Of a stretch of DNA of 64,000 nt, positions 21,500 through 33,109 are shown piece by piece. How positions within the stretch are numbered: position 1 is the stretch's first letter; the number at the start of each line of letters is the position of its first letter. The translations under genes were made by a program, and so were the position numbers. The notes below the pieces were generated by a model that saw nothing but the letters and a program-made list of their open reading frames with translations, did not search any database and had not been told where the DNA came from. Origin of the DNA: Phyto melanocephala (taxonomy: Eukaryota > Arthropoda > Insecta > Diptera > Rhinophoridae); contig OW799233.1 in assembly GCA_941918925.1 (NCBI GenBank), positions 175,491,235 through 175,555,234 on the forward strand. Reading direction: 5' to 3'.

Positions 21500-22168
21500 T
21501 TTTAAATTTCTTTATTTATTTTATTCCAATATTTCGACCTACTTCGTAGATCATCATCAGGGATCTAATAAAATAAATTATAAAAGGAAAACAATTGTCA
21601 AATTTATATATGTATCTATAAATACACAAACACAATAATTACATTTAAAAAATATTTTAGATATAATTCTATATCGAATTGAACAACAATCTTATTTATT
21701 TATAAGCTAATTTACAACTAATCTTTGTTTTGTCCGACTATATTTATTTATTGTATGTCTGTATGTTTGTGCACATTTCTCTGTATCTCTCTTATAATTC
21801 AATCTCCTATGTGATGGTACGTCGATTATGTGTAGCATTTCCAGCATGTATCTCTTTGAATAATTATTCTCTTCTTGTAAAACTCTAACCTCTTTAAAGT
21901 TTGGTACGTGTCCAGTTATGGTACTGTGGGCTGATAGTGCTGTTTTTTGTTCAATTGGTTTGTCAAGTGTTTTGTAATCTGTTTTATGGAATGATATTCT
22001 CGTTTTTAACATTGTTTTTGTTGTCCCCACATATACTTTGTCACATATGTTGACCCCGTCACCATTGCAGCTAATCTCATATACTAAATTAGACTTTTCT
22101 TCGTTTTTAAATTTTGTTTTCGTTTTGGTAAATAATGTGTGAACCGTATTGTTTAAATCTGTAGAATT
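21500..22168 (-). pseudogene. Penelope-like retroelement, 5'-truncated: GIY-YIG endonuclease and 3' end
   Basis: The minus strand is open from 22168 to a stop at 21707, about 153 codons. It reads VHTLFTKTKTKFKNEEKSN, then VYEISC, CDKVYVGTTKTMLKTRI, TALSAHSTITGHVPNF and RYMLEMLHI. VYEI and VYVG correspond to the two halves of the GIY-YIG signature, and the following Arg and His positions are kept. Such a domain fused to reverse transcriptase is diagnostic of Penelope-like elements. No reverse transcriptase is found further upstream on this strand, where a stop lies at about 22169, so the copy is 5'-truncated. Downstream, at 21560-21532, lies a hammerhead-like core. It is inside the long intron used only by the second ETHR isoform. 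Confidence 0.8.
21520..21565 (-). ncRNA. Hammerhead-ribozyme-like core at the 3' end of the Penelope-like element
   Basis: The minus strand reads CTGATGA (21560-21554), one extra T, then stem II GATCTAC-GAA-GTAGGTC (7 bp including one G-U pair). GAAA (21535-21532) and TATTGG follow. Hammerhead motifs are known from the terminal repeats of Penelope-like elements. Stems I and III are not clear by eye. Confidence 0.5.
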
Positions 22169-22471
22169 TTAATAAGTATATGGAAGGTGAATTACTCTAT
22201 TTTCTCATTATATAAGAGCGTTTTCGTACTAAACAATCTCAACTTTAAAATTCTGTTTTAATTTATAAATTTATTTTTTTAAATACTAAGTCCTGCTGCA
22301 ATTTTGTTTTTTATCAAATTAGCGATATCAAGGCGTCAAATGCATTTTTTAGACGTCTAATGGGACGTATGATAAATATTTAATTATTTTCGTTAACACT
22401 TATACGCCACATATGCAATAATTAACTCCAAAGGAGAACTCGAATTGGACAAAAAATATCGATATATCATC

Positions 22472-22536
22472 GATCGTAATTTATTGTGTTCTAGTGACAT
22501 ATAAAACCTATACATATAGAACACAATAACTTACGA
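22472..22536. repeat. Short imperfect hairpin
   Basis: TCGTAATTTATTGTGTTCT pairs with AGAACACAATAACTTACGA (one mismatch) across a 27-nt loop. No other feature is associated. Confidence 0.5.
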
Positions 22537-23306
22537 AGGACTGCATGTATCTTCCTACTTCCCAATAAAATATTTTCATATTTCTTGATAATATTTTAGA
22601 ACCATATAGAGAAGCCACAAAAGAGATAAATGCTAATTACAGGACTTACAGTTTACTTATTGCGGTATAAATTAACTTTGTCAGGCACTAGAAAATAAAA
22701 GTCCATCCACCATACCTGGACAATACGTAAAATATAATCTTTTAAAAATATTTAAAGAACAACATTGTTCGTAACAATATTATATAACAGTTTTAAAAAA
22801 ATTTACTTCACTTTGATTTTCGCTAAAATAAAATGCAATAAACAATAAAGCGAGCAACATTGTAAAGGGCAAAAGTCCAGCACATGACATTAAACATTTT
22901 TAAAGGCCATCAACAACTGCCCCTGAGCTGTAACTCTATTCCCAGTAAACTTAAGCAAAGGCCAATAAAGTTTTAGTTAAATTATCAACATTTTACGCAG
23001 GCTTAATTAGTGTCTTTAAAAATATGTGATTGAGTAGTTACCCTACACTTCCTGACAATAGTCCCAATAGTCCCTAGACACACTAGCATATTAAAAATAT
23101 TTTATATATATCAGTAGGTAGGTAAATCCATTTACTAAGTTGGTGTTGGTGAAATATTTTTCTTTCTCGTGTTTTTTGTCTTTATAACTGTTCAAGGTCA
23201 TTACAACAAAATATTTGTTGTTTTTTACTACAATAAAATTACAAATTTACATTCAAATTTAGATATACAAGCTTAATAACAAAGATTATTTACCAATTGT
23301 ACCGAA

Positions 23307-24530
23307 TTAGCAACCCCTAGACTTTCTCTCGAGGCAAGCTACCTTTTCGGAGTGTCCATGCCTAGTTATGTCGCTGGTCCGAGGTATGGAGGTATAAAAC
23401 ACGGCTGTGGCTACTGTAAAGGTAAATTCTTGACCTCGTACAGATGACTCAGATGTATGAGTCGAATGAAAAAGATCTAGATGCTGCATCGCACACTCAA
23501 ACCGTGATGATTGATGCGCAATAAGGGCATTGATAGTGACATTAATATCTTACTGATGGAACCTAGGAGAATCCTGTGGACCTCGTACTAAGAGACTCAA
23601 GATAACAGGTAGGCACACATTTAGTGTAAATGTTATGAGAAACCTCGGTCCAATCAAGATGCTAATGATTACGAAGGTCTGTGCAATTAGGATTATTGGA
23701 ATTATGAACTCGTTTTCTGTTCTTAAGCCTACAGTGGCGCGGAACAAAGTAATTGAAGTGATGTCAATTGGTAGCAATGATGTCAATTGGTAGCAATGAT
23801 GTCAATTGGTAGCAATGATGTCAATTGGTAGCAATGATGTCAATTGGTAGCGAAACGGGTCGAAATCAAAGTCTATTTTGATATTCCTCCAGCACATAAA
23901 TATATTGCAACAGTTTTTAAAAGCTCAGTGAATTGGATTAAAATTTAATTTTTTCCCTTTCTAATGCTTTTAGCTTAGCTTCTAAGTATTTATAAAAAAC
24001 TATTTCATACATCAGTTTATGGGCCAAGCCTGTGTGATAAATGCTTCAGTCATAGTTATTTTTAGATTAAAACATAAACATTTTTTTGCCTTTCAATAGA
24101 GATAATTTCAACTTACACATATGGCTGATTCACAAGATGTCGCGCACCACTAGAGGCGTTTTCTCTAGAATGGAAAACGATTTCACATTGCCGACTAGTG
24201 ATTGTCGACAATCCTAATCGAACAGTTCTTCGTAATCGCCAGCATGTTTGTTACACTGAATGCCCCCAACCATTTACAGTCAATGTGGGCCTGTCTATGA
24301 TCTTTAGTTTACCGCGATCTGAGTCTCTCTTTAAGTGCTGGTAGGGCATATTAGAGTCCTGATATACCCTATCAGTAAAGATACTTCTGTACTATCCATG
24401 GCCTTATTTTACACAAATCTTTTCGCATGCTCATGCGCTCTACCGGCATCGGACTCTTCCTGACCGAGGTCCAGGATTCTCCTCCAGGATTGACCTCAGT
24501 GTGATTTGTTTGATTTAATTTTGGTTATAA
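23307..24530. other. Less AT-rich block of unknown origin
   Basis: About 23310-23760 and 24120-24530 are visibly richer in G and C than their surroundings and have balanced codon-like composition. Neither strand gives a long frame with a domain I recognise. The minus frames at 23307-23489 and 23550-23786 are short. It could be an eroded retroelement or transferred sequence. I see no LTRs or terminal repeats. Confidence 0.4.
23760..23852. repeat. 19-bp minisatellite, about five units
   Basis: GATGTCAATTGGTAGCAAT is repeated head to tail with no differences between the full units. The last unit is cut off at GTAGC. Confidence 0.95.
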
Positions 24531-24578
24531 TTTTGGTATTAATGATTAACAAAAAAACATTTCTTAAATACATACATA

Positions 24579-25100
24579 AAGAGTCCGCCAATTAGTTTTT
24601 TTTTTTTAATGCTGCGTGGCACGTAGCGCCGTCCTATTGAAACCAAATGTTGACAATATCCTCCTCTTTAATTTTTGTGAACAAAAATTTTTTCAACATG
24701 GCCCGATAACGATCGCCATTGACTGTAACTGTAACCACTCCTTGCTCATTTTCGAATTAAAATGGTCCAATTATGCCTCTGGACTAAAATCCGCACCAAA
24801 CAGTGACTTGTTTTGGGTGTATCTATCGGCTTTTCAATGTATGCGTGCGGTTTTCTGTGCCCCAAATGCAACAATTTTGCTTGTTCACATACCCGCCAGG
24901 ATTAAAATGAGCTTCATCTGAAATGATGATTTTTTGGTGCAAAATCGGCCAAAGTCGCAATATTTCTCAGCGTTGTTCAAGCGTATACACAACCATATTC
25001 GTTCAGCGGAAGGATAAAACTAATTACCTGTCAAATCAGACATGAGTTACCATTCACGAAATAAGCACTAGTTGAAAAAAACGTTAGATGGCGCAACCTT
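24579..25100 (-). mobile_element. Tc1/mariner-like element, family M1, internally deleted copy
   Basis: Left end TA then AAGAGTCCGCCA, right end TGGCGCAACCTT then TA. Relative to 16188-17031 it is inverted and lacks a central or C-terminal part of the transposase. The segment equivalent to the SDEAHF to QQDGATC region can be followed on the minus strand from about 24930 to 24630. The plus open frame at 24616-24921 is its antisense. Confidence 0.8.
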
Positions 25101-27392
25101 TACTTATATTAATAAATTCTTATATCAATATCTTGTATCATTTTAAAATAACTTTATATTGACAATTTTTAGATAATAATTCTTTCTACAAAAATTTTGA
25201 AAAACCAGTGTTGTTAAAAAAAGATTAAAAAATTGCTTTTTTCTAATGTTTGTTGAATAATTAGTTAATATTAAAAAAATATTTAATGTCAAACAATTTT
25301 AGATCAATTTATTTTTAATATTTAAACAGAAGTAGTTCCTAAGTTTTGTTTACACTGTAATACAAGTCGTGAGGTTTTGATTACATCTTACAGTACCTTT
25401 GATATTAGAAAATAATATGCAAAGCAGAAAAGTACTGGAATTTTTATTGCTGCTACAAAATCAAAATATTAACATTCATAATTTCTATTTATGTGTAAAA
25501 CTTTTCTTTATCAAAATAAAATCTGTACCTACACACAAGTACATATATATTTTAATATTAAAATATTTTTCCTATATATTTAATAGGTTTTCTTTAATAA
25601 AACAAGTTTGGATTTATGAAAAGAACCAGCGAAATTATAATACACATTTAATATTCTTTTATATTATTGCATTTATTTAGCCTACTTAAACAGTTTCATT
25701 TCTTAAGATTCAAATTAATATTATGAGTTCAATTTTCTTTTCGCTTTTAATATTTTCCTATTTTTTTATTATTGTCCATATATAAATAATAAATATTTTG
25801 GGCTATTAAACTGAGACGAACATACATATGTGCCAATAATTTTTACTGCTTTACAATAAAACCGAACCAAGACACAGTTACAGTTAGCAGCATAATAATA
25901 GTAACAGTTAAGCGAAACATACATCATCCCATGCAGTATACAAAATAACTAAATTTTAAATTTGTTGAAAATCGACAATTACAAAACTAGAAATCAGATA
26001 ACTAGATACTTTGTTCTCATTTGAAAACTGTTTTTTTTCACCTTGGCTAAAAAATTTGTTTAATCTTGGCAACACTGATCGAAATATTACAAAACAATCA
26101 CAAAGAATAACATCTGCATATGGGCATTTCTGCCGAAATGTCAATCGCAGTCAAAAAAAAGCAAAGTCTAAAAAAGTATGTTATTTTAACATATTTTTAC
26201 AGTGAATCTATCAAATTTATGTAATATAAATAAATTTTTCATTTATTCATAACATATTTTGAAATATTCGAATGCAAAGTTGAACAAGTGCAAAAGTTTT
26301 GTTTTAAACATTTTCATGGGATGCTTTATTGAGATTAATAATCTTAATGAGAGAGATTATGCACTGATTTTTTTCTTTAAAATATCGATTAACATTTAAA
26401 GAATATAAAAAAATATATAAAAGGAATGATACGATTACGAATTACGGTAAATTTTGTTGCGCTTTACCGTATATTTCCATGTAGCGTGCCACATTGGAAT
26501 AGAACATTTTTTATCAGTGAGTGAGAAGGTATGTGTACAATGCTCATCAAATTTTAGTAGCAAACAGACATTATAATCGCAAATCAAATTTCAAAAAAAA
26601 TTTCTGGAAAATAATCAGTGCTTTGCTCCCTTTACGTATTCAAATTTGTAGCGTTCGACATCATAAGTGTATAATGTTGTTTCTAAAATGTCTTTAATTG
26701 AATATGTAAAAACAAAATATAAAATTTGTGAATGTAGATGAGCAAAAACAACGGGGGGAAAATAAAGAAAACTGCAAACGGTGGAGTAAAAGGTTAAAGG
26801 ATGATGAAACAAAATTACAAACCTAAAAGTTAAAAAATAAGGAAAGAATGCAGAAAGCTAGACAGACGTGGGGAGCACTGGCTGAAGGTAAAGGATATAT
26901 AATTCAAGAGAAACGAAAATATAATCGCATAAGACAACGGGAGAGGCGCAAAAAGCTTTTAGAAAATTAAATGTCATACGCACGCCAAAGCAGGAAATGG
27001 CAGGAAGTGAAAAGCATTCCAGGTATATCCCAGTTGCGTTCGTTTTATTGCGATGGCCAACAGCTAAAAGCAGCTAGGATTACATATTCCTTTAAAAAAA
27101 CTTTATTTGCCATTAGTAATGCTATTGTCAGTTAAGTTGCATAGAATACACGAATTTTTTTTTCTTTATTAAAATCATTTTGTTAAGTTTGTAATTTTTC
27201 TTGTGCAAATATAAATATTGAATATATTAAAAATCACTTATAATCATTTTATGCAAGTCTAATTATATCTATAAAAATTAAAAATAAATAAAATAAAAAA
27301 AGTATGATGGAACAAAATGTCGCATGCGACATGTCACGTGCTACAGTGATTAAAATGAAATAAAAAATAAACTACTTAATATTTTTGAATAA
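25101..27392. other. ETHR long intron, no gene seen
   Basis: AT-rich. Small open frames at 25399-25680, 25956-26205 and 26615-26812 have no recognisable content. At about 26820-27060 there is a purine-rich stretch with somewhat coding-like composition (GAGAGGCGCAAAAAGC) but frequent stops. Confidence 0.5.
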
Positions 27393-27907
27393 TACCCTGT
27401 TCAGACAGATATTTTTAATTGTTTCAATTTAGTGTTAATTGAGCAATTAAGAAAGGTGTTCACACATACTCAATTTATCTTACTCCATTAGCATTTGATA
27501 GCTGTAAAAATACGATGTATTCATACCAAATCAAATAATGCCTTCTCTTCAGCTTTGTCCTTTTCATGTAATATATTTACAATTATATTTATATATATAT
27601 ACTTATATGTATGTATTTGAATTTATTTAAACATTTTTTTTTTAATTTTTCAGCAAACATTTTCCATTTTCTTAATATTTGTTTTTTGTATTTTTATTTG
27701 TTTGACATTAGAAATGCCACCTACAGAAGTTTTTTCTCACTGAACATACTTCTCAAGAGTTGTATATCGAGTCTTGGACAATAAGTGAAACAATTAATTA
27801 TTGCTCAATTTAAAAGTAATTTTTAGTATGGTAAATTGAGCTCAATAAGGCCTTTAGTTGCGAGAATATTATAAATTAACAATTAAAGCGCGTGTGTAAA
27901 CATAGTA
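27393..27907. mobile_element. MITE, uninterrupted copy (partner at 44177-45649)
   Basis: The imperfect inverted ends are TACCCTGTTCAGACAGA followed by TTTTTAATTG, and, from the right, TACTATGTTTACACACGCG then CTTTAATTG. About 515 bp, no ORF. Inner blocks such as TTGAGCAATTAAGAAAGG and its inverted relative TTGAGCTCAATAAGGCC extend the symmetry. TAA precedes the left end and may be part of a target duplication, as in PIF/Harbinger MITEs. Confidence 0.7.
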
Positions 27908-28334
27908 GAAAAATAAAAAAACATTATTAAGACACATCAATGCATAACATTTTAAAATTATTCGCATAAAAATACTCCTTCAGCTATCGATGAAATCAGT
28001 GTTTGATTTGTTTACTTTGAAAGCGACGTCTATTTTTGTCTCATGCGAATAATGTCTTGGTTTTCTGTAATTATCTTGAAAACGAACAAATGGTTAATGT
28101 CAACTTAGCACTACTTATAAGTTATAAGCTTCGCGTTTTGTCAAAATAAAATAATGTTTTGGCGTAAAATAAAATAATGTTAAGTGACATTCGTACACAT
28201 TCGACATTGGAGAAATGCCAATAAGTTCTTCCGTAATAGAACTAAAAGAAAATTTAAATTTTTTAAATAATATGCTTTTTTAAGGAGCCTTACACTTTAT
28301 TTATATTAAAAAACGTGTACTTATTGATTAATAT

Positions 28335-28555
28335 CGTCGCTGCTCTGCGGTAATCGGTTTTGTCACAATTTTTAAAATTTTTTTTATTGCTTTATTTTAA
28401 TGGTTTATTGGTTGTACATCTATCCACCAAACCGTTTAAGGATATCTTGATTGGTTGAAACATAAACAGTATTCAATATGCGTAAGTTTAATACTGTAAA
28501 GTAACAAACAAAATGCTTTTTTGATCTCCTGAAAATTTAGTTAAAAAAACAACTG
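28335..28555. repeat. Dispersed repeat (partner at 1158-1372)
   Basis: Same orientation as 1158-1372, with shared TCGTCGCTGCTCTG, CACCAAACCGTTTAA and AGTTTAATACT blocks. Confidence 0.6.
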
Positions 28556-28559
28556 AATT

Positions 28560-30420
28560 TGTTAGAGCAACGATGATATATTTAAGTAAATATTTTTTTA
28601 AATTCATAATCTGGACCTTAAAGATTTTCTCTTTTGTGTCAAAAGGAATTCGCAAAACAGAATAAAGAGATGTGCTATCTTTGATCGTTACATTATTTTA
28701 AGCTGTTGGTTATAAGAATTTTAACAAAATAATTAATAAATATTAACAACACGAGAATTTTAGGACTATAATTATGAACTCAAGTGTTTTGAGAGTCATA
28801 AGCTGTTTAAAAATTCTAAAAATACGATTTTATTTGTAGGTTTAATCAAAACACCGCAATAAATAATTGAGAAAACAACAAAAAGTCGTATGAGAAAGTT
28901 TTAGAATAAAACAAAACATGATTTAGATTAGTGGTTCCCAAAGTGTTTAAGAAAACTAAATAAAACTTTAATACAACAGTGGGTTCGAGGTACACTAGAG
29001 ATAATATTTAAAAATGATTTTCCTGGAGACTATATTAAGAGTAACGAAGTAAAGCCAGCTTTAAGATACGAGATTTTATTTAATTACAATATGATCGTTT
29101 TATGCATCTAAAGGAACATTCCTAATAATTGTTTTAGCAATATGTTTAAGTTATACATGTCGATTATAAAGAAATTAGGAGGCAAGTTATGTTTTCCGAA
29201 GAAAATTCGATAATAATCTTGACAACCCAACGACGATAAAAATGTCTGTATTATTTTATCGTAAAGCTGAAGCCCAAAACTGGACAGTCATTATTACTCT
29301 AAGAATGTTTAAACTTCTTTAGCGCATACATGTAATAAACAAAGCAAAAATTTTACTAGAATTCAAAATATGGTAACACTTCTAATTGTCGTAATTGTTA
29401 GGCACTGTATTGTCAAAGGTTACTGGTTTGCTGGGTTGAGGCCGTATAAAGATCAAAAAGTTCCAGGGTGGTTACTCCATTTGAAATTAAGATGTTTTGA
29501 TTTTGTATGCTTAACACATTTTAATTCGAAAATATCTTCTTTCGTATCGAATTACGAAGTAACTACCCATAACAAAACAAGGTAAAAAATTAAAAAGTAA
29601 AAGAAGGAGAGGAAAAAATTATATAAAATTGATGACATTTAATTGTACTGGCAGAATTTTAACAACTTTCAATTAAAGATTTTATTGCTGTCGTAGGTGT
29701 TGTACGTCGTAGTTGTTGTGCACATTTTTTTTGTTAATTTTTAAATTAATTCTTTGTACAACACTAACAACAATTTTATGTTATGTTTAAAGAATGTCGT
29801 ATAAATACATCATATAAGGAAAAGTAAGTACTATCGCCATTTTTCTTTAATATGTAGAAGTGAATTTGTTACAACCGACGACTCCTACGACAGATTGTGA
29901 ATTACGCGTATGTGGCTGATGGACGTGGGGATGTTCAACAACAATAGCGGACTAAAAAAACAAACAAAACTCCTCAAAAAGTTTCTTGTGTGTCGAACCG
30001 TTAGAAATTGTTACAAAAGGAACGAATTATAAGCGACATCAGGCACGATTAACAAAGAAATATATATTACTTAGAGTGCAAATACGCCTTATACATTTCT
30101 TTAAACAGAACAGATATATGAAGACACATATATCTTGACCGATTTAGCATAATGCCACTGTTGAAATAAAGTCCTTGAGTAATAATAAGCAAAGTAGCAA
30201 AGTCAATAATTAAAATCGTTTTTAATCTCCCAAACCAATTTATTTAAAAACCGCGTGTGGGGTATTCATGTGAAGTTTTATTTTTTTTTTTCCTAAAATT
30301 TTCAGTTAATAAACTGCTCAAATGATTATTTGTGAAATTTGGTACAAATCCAATAAAAAAATTATAATTTTAAGAAGTCAGCTAGTTTTAAATAAGCTAT
30401 AAAGTTATTTTTTTAACTAA
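28560..30420. other. ETHR long intron, no gene seen
   Basis: AT-rich. The plus frame at 29370-29585 has no start context or domain that supports a gene. No clear repeat boundaries. Confidence 0.5.
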
Positions 30421-30422
30421 GG

Positions 30423-30549
30423 CCCATACCTAAACAAGAGCGTTAAGCGTCAAGCGTTGCAATTCTGCATGTATTTTGTTATTGTAACAAAAACAAAACA
30501 CATGTAAAACTCCAACGCTTGACGCTCAACGCTCTTGTTTAGGTATGGG
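30423..30549. mobile_element. Small hairpin element
   Basis: Two 37-bp arms (30423-30459 and 30513-30549) are inverted copies with one mismatch. They begin CCCATACCTAAACAAGAGCG and surround a 53-nt loop. The length is typical of a tiny MITE. The stem would also resemble a small-RNA precursor if transcribed, and it lies within the ETHR intron. Confidence 0.7.
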
Positions 30550-31930
30550 AGTAAGTAAGTAAAACTTTAATAATCCTTTTTAAACGCGATTACTTTTCAC
30601 TTTGAGATTCACTGTATAAAATATAATAATTTTATTTTTTATTTTGTTGATACTCTATAAATTGGCTCTCTTACTTACTTTCACTGTCTTTTGCCCTTGT
30701 TGTACGTTGATTTTATTTTCTAAAACATTCTTTCTTTGTGTTGCTTTTTTAACATTAAATTTGTATTGATGCGTAGGATGACAACGACAATATTTTTTTA
30801 TCGTTTTTTTTTCTCTCCCTCTTTAAAATTTCATTGCGACTGAGATTATTTTTGAACTACTGTTATTGTTATGGTTGATGTTGATGACTACTGGAATAGC
30901 GGTTGTTTGACAAAAACAATTTGTTTTTTTTTCCTTTAGGCTAACTGCAAATAAATTCTGGTGAAAAAATCTTTGCATAAAGAAACCAAAAAGAATTGCA
31001 CGTAAATTTAAATAATTTTGATACAAAAACAAAGAAACAAACAAACAAACAAAAGGAAAACTATAAAACAACAACATCGTAGTTATTTGCCACTGTACAT
31101 TCTCTATATGTAAATGTAATCTTACCATATATTATGAGTTATGTTAAGTTATGCTTTTGTTTTGTTTTGTTTTTGTTTTTTTTATAATAATTTATGCTAA
31201 AGAGCGGCACAGCACAAGAAAAATGGCTTACAAGCAGTGGTGCCAGATATTATTTTTTTGGTTTTTTTTTTAATTTGTAATAAGTATGTGTAATACAAAA
31301 ATAGTTGATGTTTATTCTTAATCTTATAAAAAATATTAACAATAATTGTAACTTAACATTTACTACCTACATTAACTAAAAAAATTATTTCAGGACTCAT
31401 TTTATTTTATGAAAATAAATTTCACGTTTTCAATTATAATACTGTGAATGTTTCAGATTTTTTTTTTTAAATATAAGTACCAATATTAAAATTAAACCAC
31501 AGACATTGCTAACGTTAAACGTTTGCAGATGAACTATGTAAGCATATTAAATTAAAAAAAAAACACCTCAGTATCTGCTCTAGTAAGTTTTTAAATTGTG
31601 TGCCAATAGCCTTAGAGAGCAACAATTTGAAAAATGTTTAATAGAGTCTAATATAGTCATTAAAACTTAAGACCAGCTAGTAAAAATTTTTTTCTAATAA
31701 TGTAAAGCGAGTTAAAATAAGAAAGCTATACTACATAAGTACCAATGACGACATTATTTTTTTAAATAAATGCCTTTATTTTCAAAATTTTCTTTAAATT
31801 TAAAATTCTTACATTAATAAATGTAGTGTGCGAAAGACCACTATGTAACAAATTGTTTGTCGGGACAAAATTCGTCTTTCTTTTCGAGATTGAGAGAGAG
31901 AGAGAGAGGAAAATAAGTTTTTTTTTTAAC
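30550..31930. other. ETHR long intron, no gene seen
   Basis: AT-rich, with several T-runs and a (GA)n tract at about 31888-31908. The minus frame at 30823-31128 is low in complexity and not supported as a gene. Confidence 0.5.
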
Positions 31931-31932
31931 TA

Positions 31933-32684
31933 CACGCCAAGAAAAAAATATGGTTGTAATGACCATAATCGAAGAGCAAAATACTATGATTGAATTGTAT
32001 GATTGTGGTTAAAACATACAATGGTTGCTAATTATCATTTTTATGTTTAAAAGAAGTGTAATGCAATAAAAGTATATACATATAACTACAGTTGAAATTG
32101 ACAATCTTTGCTTTTTTACGGCAAATAATTATCTTAAACTGTTAGTTGCATATAATAATTTAATTACCTTTTTTATTGCAATTTTTATACTTATGTTTTT
32201 TAAAAATTTTCTTGTTTATTTTCAAGTTTCTCCCATTTGTTCACAATTTTTGTGTATTTGTTTGACATCTCAAACAATTAAAATAATAAAAATTCAGCAA
32301 GAATAATAAGGTTCAACCCTTATCAAATTATTATTAAAGAAAATAATAGTTTGATTGTTTTGTAGACATACATACATACATACATAGATGTCTCACCTAT
32401 TATTTAATGATTATTTTTAATTTTTAATGCTTTTTAACTATAATGTTGTTTTTGTTGTATTAGTTTTTTTTAAATCATTCATTTTAATCGACAACCATAT
32501 CGAAGTTTTTAGGAAAAATAAACATTCAATCATACCAAGCAAACAAATCCTTTGTTATCGTGACAAAATTAATGATGAAATAAAATAAAAATAACTATTA
32601 CTTGTTTTCGACAACCACATATTGTTTTAGCGAATATAATATGACCATCGTGATTATGTCGTAACCATAGTTCTTCTTGGCGTG
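31933..32684. mobile_element. TIR element, family T1, copy 1
   Basis: CACGCCAAGAAAAAAATATG at the left faces CTTCTTGGCGTG at the right (inner match ATGGTT/AACCAT), with TA on both sides. About 750 bp. The inner blocks TTTTTTACGGCAAAT and TTTGACATCTCAAAC recur in the copy at 35063-35631. No transposase. A (CATA)n run lies at about 32367-32387. Confidence 0.7.
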
Positions 32685-32963
32685 TACTAACTTTAATAAA
32701 TGTGTATTTAATTACAAATTTTCTTAATTTAAACTAATAGCAAAAAAATCTTTTTTTATATGTTTTGACGATATTTTGTGTAAGAAAATTACATAACATT
32801 ATATAATTATTTAAAAAAAGTAGTGGTCACGCTTATTAAAGCAAATATTTGCCAAGTTTGAATGAAGCTTTATTTCCACAAAGTTAAATTTTAATATTGG
32901 TTAAACTTGTCCATTTGCTTGAGAAAACATAGACAAATTTTAAACTACAAGCATACATTGCAA

Positions 32964-33092
32964 ATGACTAACCGTGCCGCTGCCGTTCTAATTGTGTTTA
33001 TAAGTACTTTTAACATAGTAGAGATTTGTGAATCTTCTATAAAAGTACTTGAAAGAGGCATAAATTTAAGTATTTATAAAATCATTTACTAA
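32964..33092 (+). CDS. Possible small secreted peptide (42 aa), speculative
   Basis: From ATG at 32964 the frame reads MTNRAAAVLIVFISTFNIVE, then ICES and a short basic, hydrophobic remainder ending in YKIIY before TAA. The first 24 residues have the n-, h- and c-regions of a signal peptide, ending with a small residue (ICES). AATAAA follows 11 bases after the stop (33103-33108), compact like many insect peptide genes. I do not recognise a family. In DNA this AT-rich, a 42-codon frame and an AATAAA are expected by chance, and no TATA box is clear upstream. It lies inside an ETHR intron. Confidence 0.2.
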   Translation: MTNRAAAVLIVFISTFNIVEICESSIKVLERGINLSIYKIIY

Positions 33093-33109
33093 AAAGAAAG
33101 AAAATAAAT

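Noticed and set aside
25207..26082. CAGTGTTG at 25207 facing GGCAACACTG at 26082 as ends of a hAT element
   Set aside because: Only the first eight or so bases match well, and the flanking 8-mers (GAAAAAAC and ATCGAAAT) do not match, so the pair is probably coincidental or from two elements.
29370..29585. 71-codon plus-strand frame
   Set aside because: No domain, no conserved neighbour, no poly(A) context. Its length is within chance for this amount of intron.
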